Shown here piece after piece: positions 1-5,438 of a stretch of DNA of 8,538 nucleotides. The stretch lies in the NCBI GenBank assembly GCA_016200765.1, contig JACQEC010000298.1, positions 1 through 8,538 on the forward strand. The letters are read 5' to 3'. The DNA is from Chloroflexota bacterium (GTDB taxonomy: Bacteria; Chloroflexota; Anaerolineae; JACRMK01). The notes beneath the pieces are model-generated. The model searched no databases. It worked only from the letters and a program-made list of their open reading frames with translations, and was not told the origin of the DNA. The position numbers and the translations under genes were made by a program. The first letter of the stretch is position 1; the number at the start of each line of letters is the position of its first letter.

Positions 1-806
1 GAGCCGAGGATTTTCAAGAACTGCGCGCGGGAGCGCAGATCGTCCAGCGCGTCGCGGATGGGGCCGTCGGCGGTGTGGCCGTCAAAGTCCACGTAGAAAA
101 CGTAGTCCCACGGCTTGGGCCGGTAGGGGCGCGATTCGATTTTGACGAGGTTGATGCCGCGCGTCGCCAGCACGCCGAGACAGTGATAGAGCGAGCCGGG
201 GGTGTTGGGCGTCACAAACACCATCGAGGTCTTGTAGCCGGAGGCGGCCGGGCGGCCACCATCCGGCAGAGGCTTCGGGCTTAGCACGACGAAGCGGGTG
301 CGGTTGTTGGCGTTGGTCTGGATGCCTTCGGCCAGCCGATCCAGCCCGTACAGTTCTCCAGCGCGCGCGCTGGCGATGGCCGCCGCATCGCGCCAGCCGT
401 GAGCGCGCAACAGCCGCGCACTGCCCGCCGTGTCTTCGGCGGCGACCTTCTCCGCGCCGATCCGCGCGATAAACTCCTCGCACTGCGCCAGCGCCTGCGG
501 GTGCGAATACACCCGGCGCACCTCGGCCAACGGGACGCCGGGCAGGGCCAGCAGGCAGTGGCGCACCGGCAGGTCAACCTCGCCCACGATGGGCAAATCG
601 TGCTGAAGCAGGAGATCGTAGGTGTCGTTGATACTGCCGGCCTGCGAGTTCTCAATCGGGATGACGCCGCAGTCGGCGCGCCCGGCGGCGATCTCCGCAA
701 AAGCGTCGTCGAACCAGCGGCACGCGACCACGTCAACCGCGCCGAAGAACTGAATCGCCGCCTCCTCGCTGTAGGAGCCGCGCTCGCCCTGAATGGCTAC
801 TCGCAT
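1..806 (-). CDS. pheA: Prephenate dehydratase (PheA), 3' end beyond window
   Basis: Converts prephenate to phenylpyruvate in phenylalanine synthesis (cytoplasmic). I translated 268 codons from the ATG at 806 without a stop; the frame leaves the window at base 1, probably only a few residues short of the end. Residues 1-175 form the catalytic PDT domain, with the N-terminal AIQGERGSYSEEAA, the IPIENS segment (49-54) and the TRF catalytic motif (170-172). Residues about 190-268 are an ACT regulatory domain with PGSLY (203-207) and ESRP (224-227), the site that binds phenylalanine in this family, so feedback inhibition is likely. There is no chorismate mutase domain. The start is well fixed, because an in-frame TAA lies two codons upstream. 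No Shine-Dalgarno precedes it, and the stop of the upstream small ORF overlaps its first codons, so translation is probably coupled. Confidence 0.95.
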   Translation of the reverse strand, partial: MRVAIQGERGSYSEEAAIQFFGAVDVVACRWFDDAFAEIAAGRADCGVIPIENSQAGSINDTYDLLLQHDLPIVGEVDLPVRHCLLALPGVPLAEVRRVYSHPQALAQCEEFIARIGAEKVAAEDTAGSARLLRAHGWRDAAAIASARAGELYGLDRLAEGIQTNANNRTRFVVLSPKPLPDGGRPAASGYKTSMVFVTPNTPGSLYHCLGVLATRGINLVKIESRPYRPKPWDYVFYVDFDGHTADGPIRDALDDLRSRAQFLKILG

Positions 807-997
807 GAACAGTTATACGCATCCATCAGGCGGTCGGTCACCCAGTCGTGTTCCCATCCCGCGCTGAGCGCGCCCTCGCGGGGGTGATGGGCGGATAGGG
901 AACCGTGATGGTCGGCCTCGCTCGCCGGCGCCACAAACATCGGGCGCAGTGCTTTCGGCCCGCCGGTTTCTCGTTGCGCAAAGTGCTCTGCGTCCAT
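797..997 (-). CDS. Small unrecognised ORF (66 aa) between leuB and pheA
   Basis: I do not recognise this protein. It starts at ATG 997, 17 nt after the leuB stop. An AAGGAG Shine-Dalgarno (1010-1015) begins inside the leuB stop codon, with a rather long 12-nt spacer. Its TAG stop (797-799) overlaps the pheA start by 10 bp, and pheA has no ribosome site of its own. The product is hydrophilic, with no signal peptide or membrane segment. It has several histidines (two HH pairs), two tryptophans in the C-terminal half and a C-terminal CSCE. Codon third positions are mostly G or C, as in the neighbours, which supports real coding. It may be a functional small protein, or mainly a device that carries ribosomes from leuB to pheA. 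It contains only two Phe codons, so it does not look like a classical phenylalanine attenuator peptide. Confidence 0.6.
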   Translation of the reverse strand: MDAEHFAQRETGGPKALRPMFVAPASEADHHGSLSAHHPREGALSAGWEHDWVTDRLMDAYNCSCE

Positions 998-1014
998 GCT
1001 GTTCTCTCTCTCCT

Positions 1015-2082
1015 TTATAGTAAACGCGCCCGCACCGCGTCGGCCATCTCGCGCGTGCCTAAGACTTTCTCTCCCTTTTGGGCGATGTCGGCGGTGCGGC
1101 AACCTGCGTTCAGCGCGGCCTCCACCGCCTGCTCGATGGCCTGCGCTTCCGCCTCTAGTTTTAGCGAATGGCGCAGTAACAGCGCCGCGCTCAAGATCGC
1201 GCCGATGGGGTTGGCGATGCCCTTGCCCGCGATGTCCGGCGCGCTCCCGTGTATCGGCTCATATAGCCCCAGCGACGTGGCCCCCAGCGACGCCGACGGC
1301 AACAGACCCAAAGACCCGGATAGCACCGAGGCTTCGTCGGTCAAGATGTCGCCAAACGTATTCTCGGTGACGATCACATCGAAGTCGGCAGGCGACTGGA
1401 TCAGGCGCATCGCGCAGGAGTCTACCAACTGGTGCGTCAGTTTCACGGCGGGATAGTCTCGCCCGACCGCGCTGGCAACCTCCCGCCACAGGCGCGACGA
1501 TTCCAGCACGTTCGCTTTGTCCACCGAGGTCAGCATACCGCGCCGCGGCTGGGCCAGCCGGAAGGCCAGCGTCACGATGCGCCGGATTTCGATGTCCGTG
1601 TATTCCAGCGTGTCCACCACCCGCGTATGGCCGTCGCGCGCCTCGCGGCCTCGCGGCTGGCCGTAATACAGGCCGCCGGTCAGTTCGCGCACCACCAGCA
1701 GGTCCACGCCTTGCAGTTTTTCCGGTTTCAGCGGCGACGTATTGAGCAGAGCCGCATAGGGCTTGACCGGGCGCAGATTGGCGTAGAGGCCCAACGCCTT
1801 GCGCAAGCGGAGCAGGCCGGACTCCGGGCGCTGGGGACCGCTATCCCAGCGCGGGCCGCCGGCCGCGCCAAACAGCACCGCATCGGCGCGGCGGCAGGCG
1901 GCCAGCGTCTCGTCGGACACCGGCGCGCCCTCCGCGTCAATCGCCGCGCCGCCGGCCAACCGCTCGTCGAATTGGAATTGATGCCGGTTCTTTGCCGCGA
2001 CCGCCTGCAATACGCGCACGGCATCGGCCGTCACATCCGGGCCGATGCCGTCGCCGCCTAGGACAACGATGGTTGCGTTCGT
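1015..2082 (-). CDS. leuB: 3-isopropylmalate dehydrogenase (LeuB), probable ACG start
   Basis: Oxidises and decarboxylates 3-isopropylmalate to 4-methyl-2-oxopentanoate with NAD+, the third step of leucine synthesis. Counting from the proposed ACG start it has 355 residues, normal for the family. Visible motifs: GGDGIGPDV (9-17), RELTGGLYYGQPRG with the catalytic Tyr at 139, the VDKANVLE Lys at 189, the metal-binding Asp residues around 221, 245 and 249, and the NAD-binding GSAPDIAGKGIANP. The first canonical codon in frame is a GTG at 2034, but starting there would remove the whole glycine-rich N-terminal strand. Further upstream in frame there is no ATG, GTG or TTG. The ACG at 2080-2082 lies 6 nt from GGAGG and fits the family N-terminus, so I chose it. 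The gene overlaps leuD by 25 bp. A sequencing error that hides an ATG is the main alternative. Confidence 0.93.
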   Translation of the reverse strand, partial: TNATIVVLGGDGIGPDVTADAVRVLQAVAAKNRHQFQFDERLAGGAAIDAEGAPVSDETLAACRRADAVLFGAAGGPRWDSGPQRPESGLLRLRKALGLYANLRPVKPYAALLNTSPLKPEKLQGVDLLVVRELTGGLYYGQPRGREARDGHTRVVDTLEYTDIEIRRIVTLAFRLAQPRRGMLTSVDKANVLESSRLWREVASAVGRDYPAVKLTHQLVDSCAMRLIQSPADFDVIVTENTFGDILTDEASVLSGSLGLLPSASLGATSLGLYEPIHGSAPDIAGKGIANPIGAILSAALLLRHSLKLEAEAQAIEQAVEAALNAGCRTADIAQKGEKVLGTREMADAVRARLL

Positions 2083-2660
2083 AGGGTTCCTCCATGCGCC
2101 TGCTCGTATTGGGCAATGGCGTCGGCCTTTGCCGTCAGGTAGCCCACCTCATCCACGCCCTGCAAGAGCATCTGTTTGACGAAGCCATCCATTGGGAACG
2201 TCACCGCGCGGCCATCGGGCAGGGTGATGGTCTGCGCGGCGAGGTCTACCGTAATCTGCGCCGACGGGTCTTCCTCGGCGAGGCTCATCAACTGCTGGTG
2301 CGTCGCCTCGTCCACGACGATGGGCAGGAGGCCGTTCTTCAGCGCGTTGTTGCGGAAGATGTCGGCGAACGAAGTCGAGATGACGGCCTTGAAGCCGAAG
2401 CCGAGCAAGGCCCACGGCGCGTGCTCGCGCGACGAGCCACAGCCGAAGTTGTCGCCCGCGACGAGGATGCCCGCTTCTTTCGCGCGCGGCTGGTTGAGGA
2501 TGAAGTTCGGGTCGCGCGCGCGCCAGTCTGTAAAGAGCGCGTCGCCCAACCCGGCCTTGTCCGTGACTTTCAAGTATCGCGCCGGTATGATTTGATCCGT
2601 ATCAATGTTTTCGCTGGGAAGCGGCAGAAGTCTGGCTGCAAATGTCTTGATGGGTTGCAT
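2058..2660 (-). CDS. leuD: 3-isopropylmalate dehydratase small subunit (LeuD)
   Basis: Small subunit of isopropylmalate isomerase. With LeuC it interconverts 2- and 3-isopropylmalate. The 200-aa protein shows the swivel-domain features: ENIDTDQIIPARYL (17-30) and GDNFGCGSSREHAPWAL (69-84), the substrate-recognising loop of the family. The start at ATG 2660 has a GAGGA Shine-Dalgarno (2664-2668). The last seven residues (RTQPSLS) run past the likely ancestral stop: a CGA codon stands where TGA would end the protein at 193 aa and start leuB. The tail is probably tolerated because it is short and C-terminal. In most operons leuD follows leuC directly; here the HNH gene lies between them, ending 29 nt upstream. 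Even so, leuD stays in the same direction and can be co-transcribed. Confidence 0.96.
   Translation of the reverse strand: MQPIKTFAARLLPLPSENIDTDQIIPARYLKVTDKAGLGDALFTDWRARDPNFILNQPRAKEAGILVAGDNFGCGSSREHAPWALLGFGFKAVISTSFADIFRNNALKNGLLPIVVDEATHQQLMSLAEEDPSAQITVDLAAQTITLPDGRAVTFPMDGFVKQMLLQGVDEVGYLTAKADAIAQYEQAHGGTLRTQPSLS
2080..2093 (-). promoter_or_regulatory. leuB ribosome binding site with ACG initiator
   Basis: On the minus strand GGAGG (2089-2093) is followed by 6 nt and then ACG (2080-2082). This is ideal spacing for initiation, but the codon is not ATG. The site lies inside the leuD coding region. A C-to-T change at the middle base (plus-strand 2081 G to A) would give ATG for leuB and, in the leuD frame, TGA, the usual 4-bp start-stop overlap. 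The preserved Shine-Dalgarno shows where initiation was, and perhaps still is. Confidence 0.7.
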
Positions 2661-2689
2661 GAATCCTCATGATCTGCGCTACATTGCCT

Positions 2690-3565
2690 TCATTGGTGGC
2701 GCTGTTTCTTAACAACCTGTTGTAGCTCATTCAACGGCAAAGGCTCTCGGCCTTTGTGATGCAAGATACGATGGCAATTTGCGCAGACGACTGCCACATC
2801 TTTGATGGCGATGGCACGTTCTTTCTTGTTATTTGACAAGGGAATTAGGTGATGCACCTCGATATATCCTTCGCCAAGCGCGCCGTAGAACTTTCCGAAA
2901 TTGAACCCACAAACCTGACAACTTTGCCCATACTTCGCAATAGCTTGTGCGCGTAATTGTCGGTTACGTCTGCGTAGTTCGACTGTAATTTCTTGAACTC
3001 CTCCTTCTATGAAGCGATCATCAGACGAGCCCTCGTTGGCTTTTTGAACTTTACCTCTCTGTTTGTCAGCAGGGGGATTTATTGCTCCCGCCAACCGCAA
3101 TTCAGACAGTTTTCTCTTACCCCACCGCAACCTATAGTACGTCTCAGGACGAGGTCTCCCCACAGGCGAAGCCAAGACTTTCTCACAAGCGAGAGCATAC
3201 GAGTCCCAAACACGGCGTGTGTTCAGGAGTTTGTCAATACCATCCCAATGAATGGCAACCCAGCCTAATGGTATGTAGTTTTGGGTAGACCGTGCAGGGC
3301 CAAAGGCCAATCCAGGTATTTGGGGATCCGCATCAACTAGCAGGAAAACACTTTTGTCGTTTGAGCGCACCCCAGCCAACCATAGATTTCCTACTATTAG
3401 GCTTATGCGGTTTTGATGTACACCAAACCACACGTTTTCTGGGTACTGTTGAGCCGGTGCTATGAACGCGCGGCGAAAAAACTCTATGAAGGCTGGGATC
3501 AACTCCGGTTCGGCTTTAGTATTTGCCCACTGCCTAACTTCCTGCTCCCACTGTGATTGCGGCAT
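2690..3565 (-). CDS. HNH endonuclease (McrA-like C-terminus, unknown N-domain)
   Basis: A probable DNA nuclease of 291 aa. The C-terminal part (about 195-270) is a zinc-bound HNH/McrA-type domain: CQVC (216-219), IEVHH (235-239, giving the first HNH histidines), Asp256 and CANCH (261-265). All four zinc-ligand cysteines and the catalytic histidine pair are present. Residues about 20-160 form a separate domain rich in aromatic residues and short beta-like strands, which I do not recognise. It may recognise DNA or modified bases, as in type IV restriction enzymes, but that is inference. A linker rich in charged and polar residues (about 161-195) joins the two. The start at ATG 3565 has AAGGAG (3574-3579) with an 8-nt spacer. 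Two sampled lines are about 45-47% G+C against about 65-70% in the flanking leu genes, which points to horizontal acquisition. The 63-nt gap to leuC shows no convincing promoter, so the gene may rely on the leu transcript. Confidence 0.88.
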   Translation of the reverse strand: MPQSQWEQEVRQWANTKAEPELIPAFIEFFRRAFIAPAQQYPENVWFGVHQNRISLIVGNLWLAGVRSNDKSVFLLVDADPQIPGLAFGPARSTQNYIPLGWVAIHWDGIDKLLNTRRVWDSYALACEKVLASPVGRPRPETYYRLRWGKRKLSELRLAGAINPPADKQRGKVQKANEGSSDDRFIEGGVQEITVELRRRNRQLRAQAIAKYGQSCQVCGFNFGKFYGALGEGYIEVHHLIPLSNNKKERAIAIKDVAVVCANCHRILHHKGREPLPLNELQQVVKKQRHQ

Positions 3566-3628
3566 CGGAAGGACTCCTTTTGATCCAGCGTAGTAGCCAT
3601 ATATGTGAACACTATAGGAGGCGGACGA

Positions 3629-5032
3629 TCACCCGGTGTACATTCTCGCATCCGCAATCTGCCCCTCGACCGCGCTGGCCGCCGCGGTCAACGGGCTGGC
3701 GAGGAAGGTGCGCCCGCCCCGGCCCTGCCGCCCCTCGAAGTTGCGGTTGCTGGTGCTGACGGCGTACTGGCCCGGCTCCAACTGATCGCCATTCATCGCG
3801 ATACATAAGGAACAGCCCGACTCGCGCCACTCCGCGCCTGCCGCCTTGAAGACCGTGTCGAGTCCCTCCTGCTCGGCTTGGCGCTTGATCTGCTGGGAGC
3901 CGGGCACGACCAGCACGCGCGTGCGCGGGTGGACGCGCCGTCCTTTCAGCACGCCCGCCGCCAGCCGCAGGTCGCTGATGCGCGAGTTGGTGCACGAGCC
4001 GATGAACACCACGTCCACCGGCTGGCCTAACAGCGGCTGGTTGGGGCGCAGGCCCATGTAATCCAGCGCCTTGCGCGCCGCGTTCTTCTGCCCCACGTCG
4101 CGCAGAGCGTCGGGGTCGGGTGTGCGTCCGCTGATGGGCACGCCCATGCCGGGGTTGGTGCCATAGGTGATCATCGGCTCCAGCGCGCCCGCGTCGAGCG
4201 TGACCGTCTGGTCAAACCGCGCGCCCTCGTCGCTCGGCAATTGGCGCCACCCGGCCAGCGCCCGCTCCCAGGCCTCGCCCTGCGGCGCGAAGGGCCGCCC
4301 GGCGAGGTACTCGAACGTCGTGTCGTCGGGCGCGATCAGGCCCGCGCGCGCGCCGCCCTCGATGGACATGTTGCAGACGGTCATGCGCGCTTCCATCGAG
4401 AGCGCGCGGATGGCATTGCCGGTGTACTCCAGGACGTGGCCGGTGCCGCCCTCGATGCCAATCTGGGCGATGAGCGCGAGGATGATGTCTTTGGCCGTGA
4501 CGCCCGGCTGGAGCGCGCCGCCCATCCGCACCTGAAACGTCTTGGGCTTGCGCTGGAGCAGGCATTGTGTCGCCAGCACATGCTCGACCTCGCTGGTGCC
4601 GATGCCGAAGGCCAGCGCGCCGAACGCGCCGTGTGTCGAGGTGTGGCTGTCGCCGCAGACAATGGTCATGCCCGGCTGGGTCAGCCCCAGTTCGGGGCCG
4701 ATGATGTGCACGATGCCGCGCCGCTCGCTGTTCAGCCCGTAGAGCGGCACACCGAACTCGGCGCAGTTGGCCTCCAATTGCGCGACCTGCTTGGCGGCCA
4801 GCGGGTCGGCGATGGGCAGGTGCAGGTCTTTGGTCGGCGTGCTGTGATCCAGCGTCGCCACCGTCTTATCGGGGCGGCGCACCTGCAGGCCGCGCGCGCG
4901 CAGGCCGCTGAACGCCTGCGGCGAGGTGACCTCGTGCACAAGGTGCAGGTCTATATAGAGCACAGCGGGCGCGCCGGCGTCCTGCGCCACGACGTGCGCG
5001 TTCCAGATTTTTTCGAAGAGGGTTTGTGGCAC
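3629..5032 (-). CDS. leuC: 3-isopropylmalate dehydratase large subunit (LeuC)
   Basis: Large, iron-sulfur subunit of isopropylmalate isomerase, an aconitase-family enzyme that works with LeuD. The 467-aa product is full length. Signature segments: DHSTPT (62-67), CGDSHTSTHGAFGALAFGIG (126-145), NMSIEGGARAG (221-231) and TYGTNPGMGVPI (289-300). The three cysteines that hold the 4Fe-4S cluster are visible as Cys347 (GSCTNSR) and Cys407 and Cys410 (CSLC). The start is a GTG at 5032. It gives the standard N-terminus (TLFEKIW at 4-10), and an in-frame TGA five codons upstream rules out an earlier start. The only ribosome-site-like sequence is GAGAG 9 nt upstream, which lies in the edge of the inserted toxin-antitoxin segment. 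The gene is thereby separated from leuA by a reversed cassette of about 900 bp. Confidence 0.97.
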   Translation of the reverse strand: MPQTLFEKIWNAHVVAQDAGAPAVLYIDLHLVHEVTSPQAFSGLRARGLQVRRPDKTVATLDHSTPTKDLHLPIADPLAAKQVAQLEANCAEFGVPLYGLNSERRGIVHIIGPELGLTQPGMTIVCGDSHTSTHGAFGALAFGIGTSEVEHVLATQCLLQRKPKTFQVRMGGALQPGVTAKDIILALIAQIGIEGGTGHVLEYTGNAIRALSMEARMTVCNMSIEGGARAGLIAPDDTTFEYLAGRPFAPQGEAWERALAGWRQLPSDEGARFDQTVTLDAGALEPMITYGTNPGMGVPISGRTPDPDALRDVGQKNAARKALDYMGLRPNQPLLGQPVDVVFIGSCTNSRISDLRLAAGVLKGRRVHPRTRVLVVPGSQQIKRQAEQEGLDTVFKAAGAEWRESGCSLCIAMNGDQLEPGQYAVSTSNRNFEGRQGRGGRTFLASPLTAAASAVEGQIADARMYTG

Positions 5033-5034
5033 TT

Positions 5035-5046
5035 TTATTGACTCTC
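5035..5046 (+). repeat. Left arm of imperfect inverted repeat at TA cassette edge
   Basis: The plus strand reads TTATTGACTCTC. The right-hand edge, read on the minus strand, gives TAATTGACTTCTC: 11 of 12 aligned bases match, with one extra T. This arm also contains the -35 box of the cassette promoter. On the other strand it contains the GAGAG that may serve as the leuC ribosome site. It begins 3 bases from the leuC start codon. Confidence 0.4.
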
Positions 5047-5066
5047 AATAGGTTTTGGCCTACACT
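5038..5066 (+). promoter_or_regulatory. Sigma70-type promoter of the toxin-antitoxin cassette
   Basis: TTGACT (5038-5043, five of six matches to the consensus -35) and TACACT (5061-5066, four of six to the -10) are separated by exactly 17 bp. The expected start point near 5073 leaves a leader of about 29 nt before the 26-aa ORF and about 111 nt before the antitoxin. The promoter begins 5 bp from the leuC start codon and points away from it. Confidence 0.5.
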
Positions 5067-5078
5067 GTGCGTCATACG

Positions 5079-5108
5079 ATGATAGAAAGCGAGTCGCCGG
5101 AATGACGA
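5079..5108 (-). promoter_or_regulatory. Candidate leuC promoter facing the cassette promoter
   Basis: On the minus strand TCGTCA (5103-5108, four of six) and TATCAT (5079-5084, five of six) are spaced by 18 bp, with a predicted start near 5072. If real, it would supply leuC and the downstream genes despite the reversed cassette. The -35 match is weak. The alternative is that leuC depends on read-through from ilvC-leuA. Confidence 0.28.
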
Positions 5109-5182
5109 CTTCAACTACGCTCTCCTACGATCAACTACTGGCGGTAGTGCGCGAGGTGCGCGCTGTGCAGATGGAAGTGTGA
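5102..5182 (+). CDS. Short 26-aa ORF leading the toxin-antitoxin module
   Basis: An ATG-to-TGA frame lies between the cassette promoter and the antitoxin. It encodes 26 residues with an N-terminal LSYDQLLAVVREV stretch that is probably helical. It ends 1 nt before the antitoxin ATG, and its last codons contain the antitoxin Shine-Dalgarno (GGAAG, 5173-5177), so coupling is possible. From memory, the SYDQLL pattern resembles the beginnings of 70-90-aa antitoxin-like proteins found next to PIN toxins, so this may be a truncated remnant. No good ribosome site precedes it. Confidence 0.35.
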   Translation: MTTSTTLSYDQLLAVVREVRAVQMEV

Positions 5183-5183
5183 A

Positions 5184-5438
5184 ATGATTCAAACGGTCAC
5201 TTTCCACTATTCAGACGAACTACTGCATTCGCTCAAGCTGACTCCCGACGAGTTCACGGATGAAATCCGGATGGCCGCGGCGGTCAAACTCTATGAGATG
5301 GGCCGCTTATCATCAGGTCGCGCCGCCGAATTGGCAGGCATCTCGCGTGTTGGCTTTCTCCAGCGCCTCGGCCACTATGGTGTGGTCAGCATTGACCTTA
5401 GCGCCGAAGAACTAGCGCAGGATCGAGCGAATGCCTGA
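5184..5438 (+). CDS. UPF0175-family antitoxin
   Basis: The 84-aa protein matches the UPF0175 family by pattern. An N-terminal strand (1-10) is followed by LTPDEFTDEIRMAAAVKLYE (19-38), then GRLSSGRAAELAGISR (40-55), which reads as a helix-turn-helix, and a C-terminal GVVSIDLSAEELAQD tail (66-80). The family is known as the antitoxin partner of DUF3368 PIN-like toxins; the helix-turn-helix suggests binding to its own promoter and the tail to the toxin. The start at ATG 5184 has GGAAG 6 nt upstream. The last 8 bp overlap the toxin start, typical of a coupled type II pair. A sampled line is about 58% G+C, lower than the leu genes on either side. Confidence 0.85.
   Translation: MIQTVTFHYSDELLHSLKLTPDEFTDEIRMAAAVKLYEMGRLSSGRAAELAGISRVGFLQRLGHYGVVSIDLSAEELAQDRANA

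Noticed and set aside
1015..2034. leuB starting at the GTG at 2034
   Set aside because: It would delete the GGDGIGPDV N-terminal strand that the family needs, and no ribosome site lies near it.
905..2061. Several plus-strand open frames opposite leuB and the small ORF
   Set aside because: No recognisable motifs, and they overlap the well-supported LeuB.
3569..3579. Palindrome AAGGACTCCTT over the HNH ribosome site
   Set aside because: The dyad is too tight to form a stable hairpin (at most a 4-bp stem), so control by sequestration is not supported.
3566..3628. Separate promoter for the HNH gene
   Set aside because: A TATAGT sequence is present, but no acceptable -35 lies 16-18 bp upstream.
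4241..5041. Long open frame on the plus strand opposite leuC
   Set aside because: It is a high-GC mirror of the leuC codons, has no family motif, and the minus strand encodes a complete LeuC.
5134..5148. Inverted repeat ACTAC-5-GTAGT as an antitoxin operator
   Set aside because: The arms are only 5 bp, it lies inside the 26-aa ORF well downstream of the promoter, and it could easily be chance.
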